Shown: positions 1 to 9,211 of the stretch, one piece after another
How positions within the stretch are numbered: position 1 is the stretch's first letter
Layout of the letters: each line of letters opens with the position of its first letter
Assembly: GCF_039541115.1 (NCBI RefSeq)
Contig: NZ_BAABFP010000002.1
Location: 1,185,420-1,249,419 of the forward strand
Origin: Angustibacter luteus
Lineage (GTDB): Bacteria > Actinomycetota > Actinomycetes > Actinomycetales > Angustibacteraceae
DNA: 64,000 nucleotides
Direction: 5' to 3'
Notes under the pieces: generated by a model
Told to the model about the DNA's origin: nothing
The model's input: only the letters and a program-made list of their open reading frames with translations
The model's database searches: none
Made by a program: the position numbers and the translations under genes

Positions 1-1074
1 GAGCTTGTCCGCGTACTCGCGCAGCTGGGTCACCGAGGTCTGCGCGGTGACCTGCTCGCCGAGCGCCTCGGACAGCGAGCCGTACATCGTCAGCGACGTC
101 CAGTCGCCGGAGAAGTCGTACTCCGTTCCGTCGTGCAGCACCGCGGTCTGCGAGCCGTGCACCACCTCACAGGCGTTCTGCACGAGGACCTGGGTCAGGT
201 CCGCGACCGTGTTGTAGTCGCCGTACGCCTCGTAGAACTCGAGCATCGCGAACTCGGGGCTGTGCGTGGAGTCGGCGCCCTCGTTGCGGAAGTTCCGGTT
301 GATCTCGAAGACCTTCTCGAGCCCGCCGACGGCAGCGCGCTTGAGGAAGAGCTCGGGTGCGATCCGCAGGAAGAGCTCCATGTCGTACGCGTTCATGTGG
401 GTGCTGAACGGGCGCGCCGCGGCACCGCCGTGCTGGGTCTGCAGCATCGGGGTCTCGACCTCGATGAAGCCCCGGGCGTGGAACGTGTCGCGCAGCGACC
501 GAACGACGGCAGCGCGGTTGCGCACCATCTCGCGGGCCGCCGGGCGGACGATGAGGTCCGCGTAGCGCTGCCGGACCCGCACCTCCTCGTTCAGCTCGGC
601 GCCCTCGTGCAGGTTCGGCAACGGCCGCAACGCCTTCGCGGCCAGCTGCCAGGCGTCGGCCATGATGCTGAGCTCGCCGCGCCGGCTCGAGATGACCTTG
701 CCGTGCACGAACACGTGGTCGCCCAGGTCGACGTCCGACTTCCACTCCGCCAGACGCTCCTCGCCGACCTCCGCGAGGCTGAGCATCGCCTGGAGCCGCG
801 TGCCGTCACCCTCCTGCAGGGTCGCGAAGCAGAGCTTGCCGGTGTTGCGCACGAAGACCACCCGGCCGGTGACGCCTACGACGTCATCCGTCTCGGCGCC
901 GGGCTCCAGGTCGGGGTGCGCCGCGCGGACCTCGGCGAGCGTGTGCGTGCGCGGCACGCCGACGGGGTAGGGCTCGACCCCGGACGCCAGCAGCCGCTCA
1001 CGCTTGGCCCGCCGCACCTGCATCTGCTCGGGGACGTCGTCGGCTGGCGCGGGCGGCGGGGGCTGGTCGTTCAC
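1..1074 (-). CDS. lysS: Lysyl-tRNA synthetase, class II (3' part missing at window edge)
   Basis: Charges tRNA-Lys with lysine in the cytoplasm. The visible 358 codons are the N-terminal two thirds: an OB-fold anticodon-binding domain (about residues 50-150, with [12 protein letters not shown]), then class II motif 1 ([20 protein letters not shown], about 190-210) and motif 2 ([14 protein letters not shown], about 265). Motif 3 lies beyond the window. I chose the GTG at 1074 because GGTAGGG sits 8 bases upstream; a second GTG at 1080 lacks that spacing. It is the last gene of a minus-strand set behind nadC, with a 111-bp gap holding a long palindrome. The short N-terminus argues for the plain LysS form and against the LysX fusion. 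Confidence 0.95.
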   Translation of the reverse strand, partial: MNDQPPPPAPADDVPEQMQVRRAKRERLLASGVEPYPVGVPRTHTLAEVRAAHPDLEPGAETDDVVGVTGRVVFVRNTGKLCFATLQEGDGTRLQAMLSLAEVGEERLAEWKSDVDLGDHVFVHGKVISSRRGELSIMADAWQLAAKALRPLPNLHEGAELNEEVRVRQRYADLIVRPAAREMVRNRAAVVRSLRDTFHARGFIEVETPMLQTQHGGAAARPFSTHMNAYDMELFLRIAPELFLKRAAVGGLEKVFEINRNFRNEGADSTHSPEFAMLEFYEAYGDYNTVADLTQVLVQNACEVVHGSQTAVLHDGTEYDFSGDWTSLTMYGSLSEALGEQVTAQTSVTQLREYADKL

Positions 1075-1112
1075 GTCCACAACCCTACCGACCCGCCGCC
1101 ACCGCGTTCCCA

Positions 1113-1171
1113 CACCATTCGCGCTTCACGGGGCTATGGGGGCCCGAAAAGCACCTCAAGCGCGAATGGTG
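1113..1171. repeat. Long intergenic inverted repeat (copy A of a two-copy family)
   Basis: Perfect 14-bp arms, CACCATTCGCGCTT at 1113-1126 and its reverse complement at 1158-1171, enclose a 31-nt spacer. It lies between nadC and lysS. The same arm sequence occurs in an inverted repeat at 47170-47230. As RNA it could act as a terminator for nadC, but there is no U-run, and the second copy sits between divergent genes. Confidence 0.8.
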
Positions 1172-1185
1172 CGTGGTGGGTCGGG

Positions 1186-2082
1186 TCAGGTCAGGTCGAG
1201 CGCGAGGTCGAGGATCGGGCTGGAGTGGGTGAGCCCACCGACGGACAGGTAGTCGACACCGGTCTCCCCGTAGTCACGGGCGTGCTCCAGCGTCAGCCCG
1301 CCGGTCCCCTCGATCTCGACCCGGTCCGGCGTCGCCGCCCGCACCGCCGCCACGGTCTCGGCGAGCAACGGCACGGACATGTTGTCGCACAACAGGAACC
1401 GCGCCCCGGCAGCGATCGCCTCGAGCGCCTCGTCCAGGGTGGTGACCTCGACCTGCACCTCGACGTCCGGGTAGCGCGCCCGCACCGCCTCGTACGCCGC
1501 GCGCACCGAACCGGCCGCGAGCTTGTGGTTGTCCTTGACCATCGCGACGTCGTACAGGCCCATCCGCTTGTTCGTCCCGCCACCGCAGCGCACCGCGTAC
1601 TTCTCGAGGGCGCGCAGCCCCGGTGTGGTCTTGCGGGTGTCCAGCACGGTGGCGCCGGTGCCCGCCAGCTCGTCGGCCCAGAGCCGGGTGTGCGTCGCCA
1701 CGCCGGACATGCGGCACACCAGGTTCAGCGCCGTCCGCTCCCCGACCAGCAGCACCTGGGTGGCGCCGCTGACCTCGACCAGCACGTCCCCGCGCCGCAC
1801 CCGGTCGCCGTCCGCCGCCCGCACCACGACGTGAGCCGCCGCCACACCGAGCCGCGCGGCGACGTCGTCCCAGACCAGGCCGAACAGCGCCAGCCCGGCC
1901 ACCACCCCATCGGCCCGGGCGACGACGTGGGCCGTCGACTGCTGGCTGAGGGCGATAGTGGCGGACGACGTCACGTCCACCCCGTCGGGCCCGCCGAGGT
2001 CCTCGTCCAGAGCGCGCCGGACGACGTCCCGCACCGCCGCCGGGTCCAACCCGGTCGCCTGCAACGTGTCGTCCCCTCTCAT
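1186..2082 (-). CDS. nadC: Nicotinate-nucleotide pyrophosphorylase (quinolinate phosphoribosyltransferase)
   Basis: Converts quinolinate and PRPP to nicotinate mononucleotide, CO2 and pyrophosphate in de novo NAD synthesis. 298 aa is the normal family length. The N-terminal open-face sandwich domain (about 1-115) is followed by the alpha/beta barrel with the diagnostic DTRKTTPGLR, the RCGGGTNKRMGLYD stretch, KDNH, and the C-terminal EGTGGLTLEHARDYGETGVD phosphate-binding part. It overlaps nadB by 4 bp, so the two are probably co-translated. No nadA is visible in this window, so quinolinate synthase must be encoded elsewhere. Confidence 0.97.
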   Translation of the reverse strand: MRGDDTLQATGLDPAAVRDVVRRALDEDLGGPDGVDVTSSATIALSQQSTAHVVARADGVVAGLALFGLVWDDVAARLGVAAAHVVVRAADGDRVRRGDVLVEVSGATQVLLVGERTALNLVCRMSGVATHTRLWADELAGTGATVLDTRKTTPGLRALEKYAVRCGGGTNKRMGLYDVAMVKDNHKLAAGSVRAAYEAVRARYPDVEVQVEVTTLDEALEAIAAGARFLLCDNMSVPLLAETVAAVRAATPDRVEIEGTGGLTLEHARDYGETGVDYLSVGGLTHSSPILDLALDLT

Positions 2083-3752
2083 GAGCCCACTCCCTGCGTC
2101 TCGGCGACTGCCTCGTACTCGGTCTGCAGGGCGCCGTCCTCGTCCAGCCGCGCAGTGAGGTGACCGCGCCAGGCCGGGTCGCGCTCGGGGAAGTCCGACC
2201 GCAGGTGCCCCCCGCGGGTCTCCGTGCGCAGCGACGCCAGTTCGGTGAGCAGCGAGCCCACCTGGTGCAGGTTGGTGCTCTCCCAGGCCGGCGCGGTGGG
2301 CTCGGACGTCGCCTCACCGGCCAGCGCGGCGAGCTCGGACGCGGTGCGCCGCAACGACTCCGCGCTGCGCAGCGCGCCGGCCCCGGACGTCATCGCCTGC
2401 TGGACGTCGACCCGCCGGGCCGCGTCGAGCAGCGTCCGCGGGGTGTCGACCTCGACCGGGTCGACCGGCGCCAGGTCGCCGTCGGCGAGCCGGTCGGTCA
2501 GGTCGTCGGCGATGCGGTGCGCGAAGACCAGCCCCTCCAGCAGGGAGTTCGAAGCCAGCCGGTTGGCGCCGTGCACCCCGGAGCAGGCCACCTCGCCGCA
2601 GGCGTACAGGCCCTCCAGGCTCGAACGGCCGCGCAGGTCCGTGGCCACCCCACCGCTGGCGTAGTGCTGCGCAGGCGCGACGGGTAGCAGGTCGGTCGCG
2701 GGATCGAACCCGAGCGAGCGGCAGCGCTCGACGATCGACGGGAAGCGGTGCTCCAGGAAGTCCGCGCCGAGGTGCCGGGCGTCCAGGTAGACGTGCTGGG
2801 TGCCGTCGGCGCGCATCCGCTCCACGATGGCCCGGGACACCACGTCGCGCGGCGCCAGGTCGGCGAGCTCGTGCACATCGGTCATGAACCGGCGCCCGGC
2901 GCTGTCGACCAGGAACGCGCCCTCGCCCCGCACGGCCTCGCTGATCAGCGGCTGCTGGCCGATCGCTCCTGGCCCCAGCCACAGCACGGTCGGGTGGAAC
3001 TGGACGAACTCCAGGTCGCGCACCTGCGCGCCGGAGCGCAGCGCCGCCGCGACCCCGTCACCGGTCGCCACGGACGGGTTGGTCGTCGAGGAGTACACCT
3101 GCCCCAGACCGCCGGTGGCCAGGACGACGGCCCGCGCGGTGGCCGCGCCGACGCCGTCCCGCTGGCCCTCGCCGAGCACGTGCAGGGTGACCCCGCAGAC
3201 CCGACCGGTGGCCGACTGCAGCAGGTCCACGACCATGGCGTGCTCCACGACCTCGATGCCCGGGTCGTGCCGCACCGCGTCGAGCGCGGCGATCAGCGCA
3301 CGGCTGATCTCCTTGCCGGTGGCGTCGCCGCCGGCGTGCGCGATCCGGTCCCGGTGGTGGCCGCCCTCACGGGTCAGCGCGATCTCGCCGTCCGGCGTCC
3401 GGTCGAACTCCGCGCCCAGGGCCACGAGCTCACGCACCCGGGCGGGCCCCTCGGTGACCAGCGCCGTGACCGCAGCCACGTCGCACACCCCGGCCCCGGC
3501 CACCAAGGTGTCCTCCAGGTGCTCGGCGGGTGAGTCGGCCGGGTCCAGCGCGGCCGCGATGCCACCTTGCGCCCACCGGGTCGAGCCCTCGTCCAGCACC
3601 GTCTTGGTGACCAGCAGCACGCGCTCCACGCGCTGCCGCAGCCGCAGCGCGCAGGTGAGGCCGGCGATGCCCGAGCCGACCACGACCACGTCGGCGTGCG
3701 TCGTCCAGCCGGGTGGCGGCGCGACCAGGCGCCGGGCCAGGGTCAGGGTCAT
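2079..3752 (-). CDS. nadB: L-aspartate oxidase
   Basis: FAD enzyme oxidising L-aspartate to iminoaspartate, the first step of de novo NAD synthesis. 557 aa. The FAD-binding Rossmann motif [11 protein letters not shown] is near residue 28. It is followed by the succinate-dehydrogenase/fumarate-reductase-type stretch [12 protein letters not shown], the active-site region [20 protein letters not shown] and the late FAD contact [16 protein letters not shown]. The C-terminal helical domain is complete. It overlaps panC by 4 bp upstream and nadC by 4 bp downstream, inside one minus-strand operon that joins NAD and pantothenate biosynthesis. Confidence 0.97.
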   Translation of the reverse strand: MTLTLARRLVAPPPGWTTHADVVVVGSGIAGLTCALRLRQRVERVLLVTKTVLDEGSTRWAQGGIAAALDPADSPAEHLEDTLVAGAGVCDVAAVTALVTEGPARVRELVALGAEFDRTPDGEIALTREGGHHRDRIAHAGGDATGKEISRALIAALDAVRHDPGIEVVEHAMVVDLLQSATGRVCGVTLHVLGEGQRDGVGAATARAVVLATGGLGQVYSSTTNPSVATGDGVAAALRSGAQVRDLEFVQFHPTVLWLGPGAIGQQPLISEAVRGEGAFLVDSAGRRFMTDVHELADLAPRDVVSRAIVERMRADGTQHVYLDARHLGADFLEHRFPSIVERCRSLGFDPATDLLPVAPAQHYASGGVATDLRGRSSLEGLYACGEVACSGVHGANRLASNSLLEGLVFAHRIADDLTDRLADGDLAPVDPVEVDTPRTLLDAARRVDVQQAMTSGAGALRSAESLRRTASELAALAGEATSEPTAPAWESTNLHQVGSLLTELASLRTETRGGHLRSDFPERDPAWRGHLTARLDEDGALQTEYEAVAETQGVGS

Positions 3753-4672
3753 GCGTCGCCCGTCGCAGGCTCGTCGGCGGGCACGAGACCGTTGCCGGAG
3801 AACGACTCCAGCGGTCCGCCGCCCGGCCCCAACCGCACCGGTAGGTTGTCGATGAGCCGGGTCGTGCCGACCCGCGCGGCGACCGCGAGCAGTGCCTCAC
3901 CGCGGTACCACTCCGGGACGTCGAGCAGGTTCTCCGGGTGGACCAGCACCAGGTAGTCGACCAGGGCCAGCGGCTCGGCCACCAGCTCGGTGCGGGCGGC
4001 CCGGCGTACCGCGCTGGGACCCTCGGCCGCGATCGCCGCCCCCGCCCGCAGCGCGCGGGACAGCGCCAGCGCCACCTCGCGGTCGCTGTCCGTCAGGTAG
4101 ATGTTGCGGCTGCTCATGGCCAGGTCGTCGGGCTCGCGCACGGTCGGCACCGCGACCACCTCGACCGGGAAGTCGAGGTCCCGCACCATGCGCCGGATCA
4201 GCAGCAGCTGCTGGGCGTCCTTCTGCCCGTAGTAGGCGAGGTCAGGGCGGATCAGGTGCAGCAGCTTGCCGACGACGGTGAGCACCCCGTCGAAGTGACC
4301 CGCCCGGGCCTGGCCCTCGAGCACGTCGCCCAACGGACCGGCGCTGACCCGGACGCCGGGGTCGCCGTCCGGGTAGACGACGTCCGGGGTGGGCATGAAG
4401 ACCAGGTCGACCCCCTCGCGGGCGCAGATCTCCAGGTCGCTGTCCACGGTGCGCGGGTAGCGGGACAGGTCCTCGCGCGGCCCGAACTGCAACGGGTTCA
4501 GGAAGATCGTCACGACGACGTGCCGGGCCCGCCGGCGGGCCTCGCGGATGAGGGCAGCGTGCCCCTCGTGCAGCGCGCCCATCGTCATCACGACGGCCAC
4601 CTCGCCGTCGTCGAGGGCGGCGCGCGCCGGGCCGAGCCCGGCGCGGGTGTGCACGACGGCGGGCTGGTTCAC
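3749..4672 (-). CDS. panC: Pantothenate synthetase (pantoate--beta-alanine ligase)
   Basis: Joins pantoate and beta-alanine with ATP, via a pantoyl-adenylate, to make pantothenate for coenzyme A. 307 aa. Family motifs seen: TMGALHEGH (HIGH-type nucleotide motif), [33 protein letters not shown] and the KMSKS-like MSSRN. It overlaps the DUF2520 gene and nadB by 4 bp each. In related actinomycetes panD often follows panC; here nadB follows directly, so panD is elsewhere or absent. Confidence 0.97.
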   Translation of the reverse strand: MNQPAVVHTRAGLGPARAALDDGEVAVVMTMGALHEGHAALIREARRRARHVVVTIFLNPLQFGPREDLSRYPRTVDSDLEICAREGVDLVFMPTPDVVYPDGDPGVRVSAGPLGDVLEGQARAGHFDGVLTVVGKLLHLIRPDLAYYGQKDAQQLLLIRRMVRDLDFPVEVVAVPTVREPDDLAMSSRNIYLTDSDREVALALSRALRAGAAIAAEGPSAVRRAARTELVAEPLALVDYLVLVHPENLLDVPEWYRGEALLAVAARVGTTRLIDNLPVRLGPGGGPLESFSGNGLVPADEPATGDA

Positions 4673-5592
4673 GAGGTCTCCTTCGGGCTGGCCAGGACGT
4701 CGAGCAGGTTGGCGGCGGCGACGGCACCGAGCCGGTCGTCCGCCAGGGCGCGCACGGCGGTCGCGCGGGCCATGGCGACGTAGCTGGCGAGCACGTCGGG
4801 GGTCTCGGTGGCCAGCTCGGCCAGGTGCGCCGCGACGGTGCCGGCGTCACCGCGCGAGACGGGGCCGGTGACGGCGGCGTCGCCGGAGCGCAGCGCGCCG
4901 TCCAGGGCGGCCGACAGGAGCGGGGCGAGCACGCGGTCCGGCGCCTCGATCCCGGTGTGCCGCAACACCTGCAGGGCCTGCGCCACCAGCGTGACCAGGT
5001 GGTTCGACCCGTGTGCGAGCGCCGCGTGGTAGCGGGCCCGGTCGGCCTCGGCGACCCAGACCGGCTCGGCGCCCATCTCGACGACGAGGGCCTCGGCCAT
5101 CGGGCGGACCGGGTCGGCGGCGGTCACCCCGAAGCAGCAGCCGCTCAGCCGCTCCAGGTCGATCGCGGTGCCGGTGAACGTCATCGCCGGGTGCAGGGCC
5201 AGCGGGATCGCGTGCTGCTCGGCGGCCGGGTCGAGGACCGCGACCCCGTACCGGCCGCTGGTGTGCACCACGATCTGACCCGCCGGCCAGGCACCCGTGT
5301 CGGCCAGACCGCGCACCAGGGCGGGGAGCTCGTCGTCCGGGACGGTCAGCAGCACCAGGTCGGCGGCGCGGACGACGTCGGGGACCTGGCGCAGCGGCAC
5401 GCCGGGCAGCAGGGCGGCGGCCCGCTCGGTCGAGGCGCGGCTGACCGCGCTGGCCGCGACCACCCGGTGCCCGGCGCGGGCCAGGGCGGCGCCCAGCACC
5501 GCGCCGACGCGCCCGGCACCGACCACGCCGACGTCCAGCCGGGCGGGTCGTTGACCTGCCGGCCGCGCGGCGTCGCCGTCGAGCCCGTTCAC
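4669..5592 (-). CDS. Rossmann-like / DUF2520 dehydrogenase-type protein, possible ketopantoate reductase
   Basis: 307 aa, first gene of the panC-nadB-nadC-lysS operon. The N-terminal NAD(P)-binding fold is clear ([20 protein letters not shown] at about residue 21). A C-terminal helical domain has the features of DUF2520, including [11 protein letters not shown] and [17 protein letters not shown]. The overall layout resembles 6-phosphogluconate-dehydrogenase-like reductases. Its partner gene panC and the 4-bp overlap suggest a role in pantoate supply. As I recall, a DUF2520 protein of Francisella (PanG) is a ketopantoate reductase, which fits. Function here is inference; the fold is well supported. 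Confidence 0.85.
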   Translation of the reverse strand: MNGLDGDAARPAGQRPARLDVGVVGAGRVGAVLGAALARAGHRVVAASAVSRASTERAAALLPGVPLRQVPDVVRAADLVLLTVPDDELPALVRGLADTGAWPAGQIVVHTSGRYGVAVLDPAAEQHAIPLALHPAMTFTGTAIDLERLSGCCFGVTAADPVRPMAEALVVEMGAEPVWVAEADRARYHAALAHGSNHLVTLVAQALQVLRHTGIEAPDRVLAPLLSAALDGALRSGDAAVTGPVSRGDAGTVAAHLAELATETPDVLASYVAMARATAVRALADDRLGAVAAANLLDVLASPKETS

Positions 5593-5656
5593 AGGCAGGA
5601 ACGCTAGCGCGCGACGTTCGACGGACTCGCGGCGCCGTGCTCGCTAGGCTCGCGCC

Positions 5657-6379
5657 ATGGGACGCCACGAGCGGTTGGTCGACCTCGCGGACGTCGACTC
5701 GGACGGGCTCGTGGTCGCCGACCTCGGCTGCGGCACGGGCCGCACGGTGCGGCGGCTGCTGGCCGGGGAGCACGTGCCGGCCACCGTGCACGCGGTGGAC
5801 CAGGCGGTCGACCTGGACGACGACCTGCTGGCCGACCCGCGGGTCGTGTCGCGCGTCGCCGACCTCGACGAGCCGCTGCCGTTCGCGGACGCCGCGGTGG
5901 ACCGGATCGTGTCGATGAACGTGGCCGAGAGCCTGGCCGATCCGGCGCAGTTCCTGCGCGAGTGCGCCCGGGTGCTGCGACCGGGCGGCCTCGCCGTGAT
6001 CGGGCACACCGACTTCGACACCGCGCTGTTCACCAGCGACGACGACGCGCTCACCCGCCTGCTGGTGGACCGCTTCGTGGCTGTCGTCCCGGACTGGCAG
6101 GTGCGCGCCGACGGCTTCATGGGCCGCAAGCTCCTCTGGCTCGCCACCGACTCGCCGTTCGAGCTGCTGGGTGTGCACTCCTGGGCGGACGCGCACCGCC
6201 GCTTCGACGAGGGCTCGCTGGCCTGGAAGATCGCGATGGGGATGGTGGCGGCGGCGGCCGACGACCCAGACCTGTCGGGGCGCGCCGCGGCGTGGATCGG
6301 GTCCGTGCGGCGGCTGGCCGACGAGGGCCGGTTCCTGTTCGCCGTCACGGACGTCGTCGTCGTCCTGCGTCGACCGTGA
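5657..6379 (+). CDS. Class I SAM-dependent methyltransferase
   Basis: 240 aa. The SAM-binding motif I is VVADLGCGTGRTV near residue 25, with VHAVDQAV as the acidic motif II, and VLRPGGLAVIGHTDF as the motif III/post strand. This is the Methyltransf_11 type, and the substrate cannot be told. The gene starts 64 bp from the divergent DUF2520 gene and ends in a GTGA overlap with the MidA-type methyltransferase, so three plus-strand genes are coupled. The C-terminal half (from about residue 130) is unassigned. Confidence 0.85.
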   Translation: MGRHERLVDLADVDSDGLVVADLGCGTGRTVRRLLAGEHVPATVHAVDQAVDLDDDLLADPRVVSRVADLDEPLPFADAAVDRIVSMNVAESLADPAQFLRECARVLRPGGLAVIGHTDFDTALFTSDDDALTRLLVDRFVAVVPDWQVRADGFMGRKLLWLATDSPFELLGVHSWADAHRRFDEGSLAWKIAMGMVAAAADDPDLSGRAAAWIGSVRRLADEGRFLFAVTDVVVVLRRP

Positions 6380-7380
6380 TCACGTTCGAGACCGCGTGGC
6401 AGCAGGCGCTCTACGGCCCTGCCGGGTTCTACCGGCGCGCCGAACCGGCCGAGCACTTCCGGACGTCGGTCGGCGCGGGGCGGTTGCTGGCATCGGCGGT
6501 GGCGCGACTGGCCGAGGGCGCTGGCCTGCACCGGGTCGTGGACGTCGGTAGCGGGCGCGGGGCACTGCTGGCCGACCTGCACGCGCTGGCGCCCGGGCTC
6601 GACCTGGTCGGGGTGGACGTCGTCCCGCGCCCGGCCGCGCTGCCGGACCGCATCGAGTGGGTGCAGTCCCCCGGCGGCGCGGCGCTGCCCGCCGGGCTGC
6701 CGCTCGACGGCGCCCTGGTGCTCGCGCACGAGTGGCTGGACGACGTCCCGTGCCCGGTCGTCGAGCGCGACGAGGACGGGCGGTGGCGGACGGTCCTGGT
6801 CGAGCCCGGGAGCTGGTCGCGCACCCTCGGCGCCGCACCCTCGCCGGCCGAGCTGGAGTGGCTGCACCGCTGGTGGCCGGTGCCACCGGGTGGCGGCGAA
6901 CCGGGCGAGCGCGCGGAGGTGGGTCTGGCGCGCGACCGGGCCTGGGCCGAGCTGGTGCGGGCCGCGCCCGCCAGCCTGCTCGTCGCCGTCGACTACACGC
7001 ACCACCGGACCGACCGCCCACCCGGCGGCTCCCTGATCGGCTACCGCGACGGCGCGGCCTGCCCGCCCGTGCCGGACGGGGCCTGCGACGTCACCGCGCA
7101 CGTCGCGCTGGACGCTGTCGCGGCCGCCGGGACCGCCGCTGGCGCCGCCCGCACCGTGCTCGTCGACCAGCGCACCACGCTGCGCGCCCTGGGGATCGAC
7201 GGTCGACTGCCCGACCACGCCCTGGCCGGCACCGATGCCCTCGGGTACCTCGAGGGCGTCACCCGCGCCAGCCAGGCCGCGGAGCTGCTCGACCCGGCCG
7301 GGCTCGGCGGCTTCGGCTGGCTGCTGCAGACGACGCCGGGTGGACAGGCCGACGCCCTGTTGGACATGGTGGGTGGGTGA
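6376..7380 (+). CDS. MidA/NDUFAF7-family SAM-dependent methyltransferase
   Basis: 334 aa, starting at the GTG that overlaps the previous stop by 4 bp. The MidA/DUF185 family features are all present: the N-terminal GPAGFYRR..AEHFRTSVGAG segment, motif I VVDVGSGRGALLADL, HEWLDDVPCPVVE, DYTHHRTDRPPGGSLIGYRDG and DVTAHVALDAVA. The mitochondrial relative NDUFAF7 methylates an arginine of the complex I subunit NDUFS2 (NuoD). A NuoD paralogue that keeps the matching arginine lies about 4 kb downstream on the same strand. The target here is inference; the family call is firm. Confidence 0.88.
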   Translation: MITFETAWQQALYGPAGFYRRAEPAEHFRTSVGAGRLLASAVARLAEGAGLHRVVDVGSGRGALLADLHALAPGLDLVGVDVVPRPAALPDRIEWVQSPGGAALPAGLPLDGALVLAHEWLDDVPCPVVERDEDGRWRTVLVEPGSWSRTLGAAPSPAELEWLHRWWPVPPGGGEPGERAEVGLARDRAWAELVRAAPASLLVAVDYTHHRTDRPPGGSLIGYRDGAACPPVPDGACDVTAHVALDAVAAAGTAAGAARTVLVDQRTTLRALGIDGRLPDHALAGTDALGYLEGVTRASQAAELLDPAGLGGFGWLLQTTPGGQADALLDMVGG

Positions 7381-7955
7381 TCGACGAGGAACCGACCGGA
7401 CGACGCCCGGCGCCGACCCTGCTCGCGCTGCTGGTGGCGGCGCCGATGGCCGCCTCGCTGACCGGGTGCTCGGCGGACGGGCAGGGCGCCGCCTCGCCGA
7501 CCGTCACCGTGACCACGACGAGCACGCCGAGCGGCACGTCCTCGGCCAGCCCCACCGCGACGTCCGACGTCAAGGGACGCACGTTCGACATCGGCACCGT
7601 CACGGCCGTCACGACGATCGGCTCCGTGAAGGTCATCGAGCTCGACCGCTGGACGCTGGACGGCACCAGTGATTCGACGCTCGCCAAGCAGGGCGTGAAG
7701 ATCGCACCGCACAAGGGGTCGCGGTACACCAACCAGAACACGGCCAAGACCTACACGGCACCCGTCGCGCCCGGGGCGCGGATCGTGGTGAACGCGTGCG
7801 TGGTGGACGGGTCGGGCGACCTCGGCCTGACGTCCCAGCCGCTCAGCGCCAGCGCCTGGCTGGCGAAGCCGGACACCTCAGCCGTCCTGCTGGTCCACTA
7901 CGACAGCACGGGCGCGATCACCCGGATGGACACCGACCCGCGCTGCCCCGGCTGA
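7377..7955 (+). CDS. Predicted lipoprotein, unknown function
   Basis: 192 aa from the GTG that overlaps the upstream stop by 4 bp. It has a short charged N-terminus, a hydrophobic stretch (TLLALLVAAPMAASLTGC) ending in an LTGC lipobox, then a Ser/Thr-rich spacer of about 30 residues typical of cell-surface lipoproteins, and a small soluble domain. The domain is rich in beta-prone residues and is not recognised. The signal peptide begins unusually late (about residue 13). The gene is the last of three coupled plus-strand genes and ends inside a bidirectional terminator-like palindrome. Confidence 0.75.
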   Translation: MIDEEPTGRRPAPTLLALLVAAPMAASLTGCSADGQGAASPTVTVTTTSTPSGTSSASPTATSDVKGRTFDIGTVTAVTTIGSVKVIELDRWTLDGTSDSTLAKQGVKIAPHKGSRYTNQNTAKTYTAPVAPGARIVVNACVVDGSGDLGLTSQPLSASAWLAKPDTSAVLLVHYDSTGAITRMDTDPRCPG

Positions 7956-7983
7956 CCCGCCGGTCAGTCGCCGGGTCAGCCGG
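7948..7983. terminator. Bidirectional terminator-like hairpin between convergent genes
   Basis: Perfect 12-bp arms (CCGGCTGACCCG at 7948-7959, reverse complement at 7972-7983) with a 12-nt loop. The palindrome contains the stop codons of both the plus-strand lipoprotein gene and the minus-strand P450 gene, so both transcripts end within it. Confidence 0.7.
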
Positions 7984-9211
7984 CGAGCCGGACGTGCTCG
8001 TAGCCGCGCAGGACGAAGGTCGGACGCCGGACCGGCTCCCCGACCGCGTGCAGCGCGGGGAAGCGGCGCAGCAGCGCCGGGAGCGACGCCTGCAGCTCGA
8101 CCCGGGCCAGCGGCGCGCCGAGGCAGAAGTGGATGCCGGCACCGAAGGCCAGGTGCGGGTTCGGGGACCGGTCGGCGACGAACCGGTCCGGCTCCTCGAA
8201 CACCTCGGGGTCGCGGTTCGCCGCGCCCAGCAGGGCCGCAACCTTCGCACCCGCGGCGATTCGCAGCGGGGAGCCGCCCGGGCCCAGCGGCAGGTCGACG
8301 TCCTGCGTCGCGGTGCGCTCGAACAGGTGCAGCGGGGAGTCGTGCCGGAGCATCTCCTCCACTGCCAGGGCGACCAGGGCGTCATCGGAGACGTTGCGGC
8401 GCACCAGGTCCAGCTGGTCCGGCGCTTCGAGCAGGGACACGATCCCGTTGCCGAAACCGTTGACGCTCGCCTCGTGGCCGGCGTTCAGCAGCAGGACGAC
8501 GGTCGCCACGAGCTCGTGGTCGTCCAGCCGGTCCCCACCGTCCCGTGCCTGCACGAGGTGGGTCACCAGGTCGTCCGTGGGGTGCGCGCGCCGGGCGGCC
8601 GCCAGCTCCCCGACGTAGTCGGCAAACTCGGCGCTGGCCGTCCGGGCCTGCTGCTCCTGCTCGGCCGTGCGGTCCACCTCGTACATCTTCACGATGGCCT
8701 GCGACCAGGGCCGCAGCAGGTGCTGGTCCGCGGCGGGCCAGCCGAGCAGCTCGGCGATCACCAGCACCGGCAGGGGCTCGGCGTAGTCGGCGAGCACGTC
8801 GAACGACCCGCCTGCGGACTGCGTCTGCTCGCACTCGTCGAGCAGGCCCTCGGCGAGCTCGAGCACCCGCGGCCGCAGCCGCTCCACGTGCCCACGCCCG
8901 AACGCGCCGGCGACCAGCCGGCGCAGCCGCGTGTGCTTGGGCGGTTCGCTGTCCAGGATCGAGTCCGCGTGCAGCCAGTTGAACGTCGCCCAGTCACCCT
9001 CGGGCGCGCGCGGACGGAAGATCCGGCCCAGCCGGCGGTCGCGCAGCACCACGTCGCAGGCCCGGTGCGAGGTGGCCACCGCGACGCCGAGCGGCTCGTG
9101 CCAGGCCAGCGGCGCCTGCTCCCGAGCGCGGGCGAAGCCGGGGTAGGGGTCGCGGACGAAGTTGGGGTCGGAGAGGTCGAAGGACCTGTCCAGCAACGGG
9201 ATCCGGCTCAC
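7976..9211 (-). CDS. Cytochrome P450
   Basis: 411-aa soluble bacterial P450 (CYP107-like length), a haem monooxygenase whose substrate is unknown. Seen: the haem-ligand loop [17 protein letters not shown] near the C-terminus, the ExxR helix ([15 protein letters not shown]) and the I-helix [14 protein letters not shown]. In the I helix the usual acid-threonine pair (E-T) reads E-A-S, so the proton-relay Thr is replaced by Ala with Ser next to it. The GTG start at 9211 overlaps the stop of the PH-domain gene by 4 bp. No ferredoxin or reductase gene is adjacent. Confidence 0.93.
   Translation of the reverse strand: MSRIPLLDRSFDLSDPNFVRDPYPGFARAREQAPLAWHEPLGVAVATSHRACDVVLRDRRLGRIFRPRAPEGDWATFNWLHADSILDSEPPKHTRLRRLVAGAFGRGHVERLRPRVLELAEGLLDECEQTQSAGGSFDVLADYAEPLPVLVIAELLGWPAADQHLLRPWSQAIVKMYEVDRTAEQEQQARTASAEFADYVGELAAARRAHPTDDLVTHLVQARDGGDRLDDHELVATVVLLLNAGHEASVNGFGNGIVSLLEAPDQLDLVRRNVSDDALVALAVEEMLRHDSPLHLFERTATQDVDLPLGPGGSPLRIAAGAKVAALLGAANRDPEVFEEPDRFVADRSPNPHLAFGAGIHFCLGAPLARVELQASLPALLRRFPALHAVGEPVRRPTFVLRGYEHVRLAG

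Noticed and set aside
133-2163. A 676-codon plus-strand open frame
   Set aside because: It is antisense to lysS, nadC and nadB, which have clear family motifs. The composition (Arg, Gly, His, Val rich) is that of a shadow frame.
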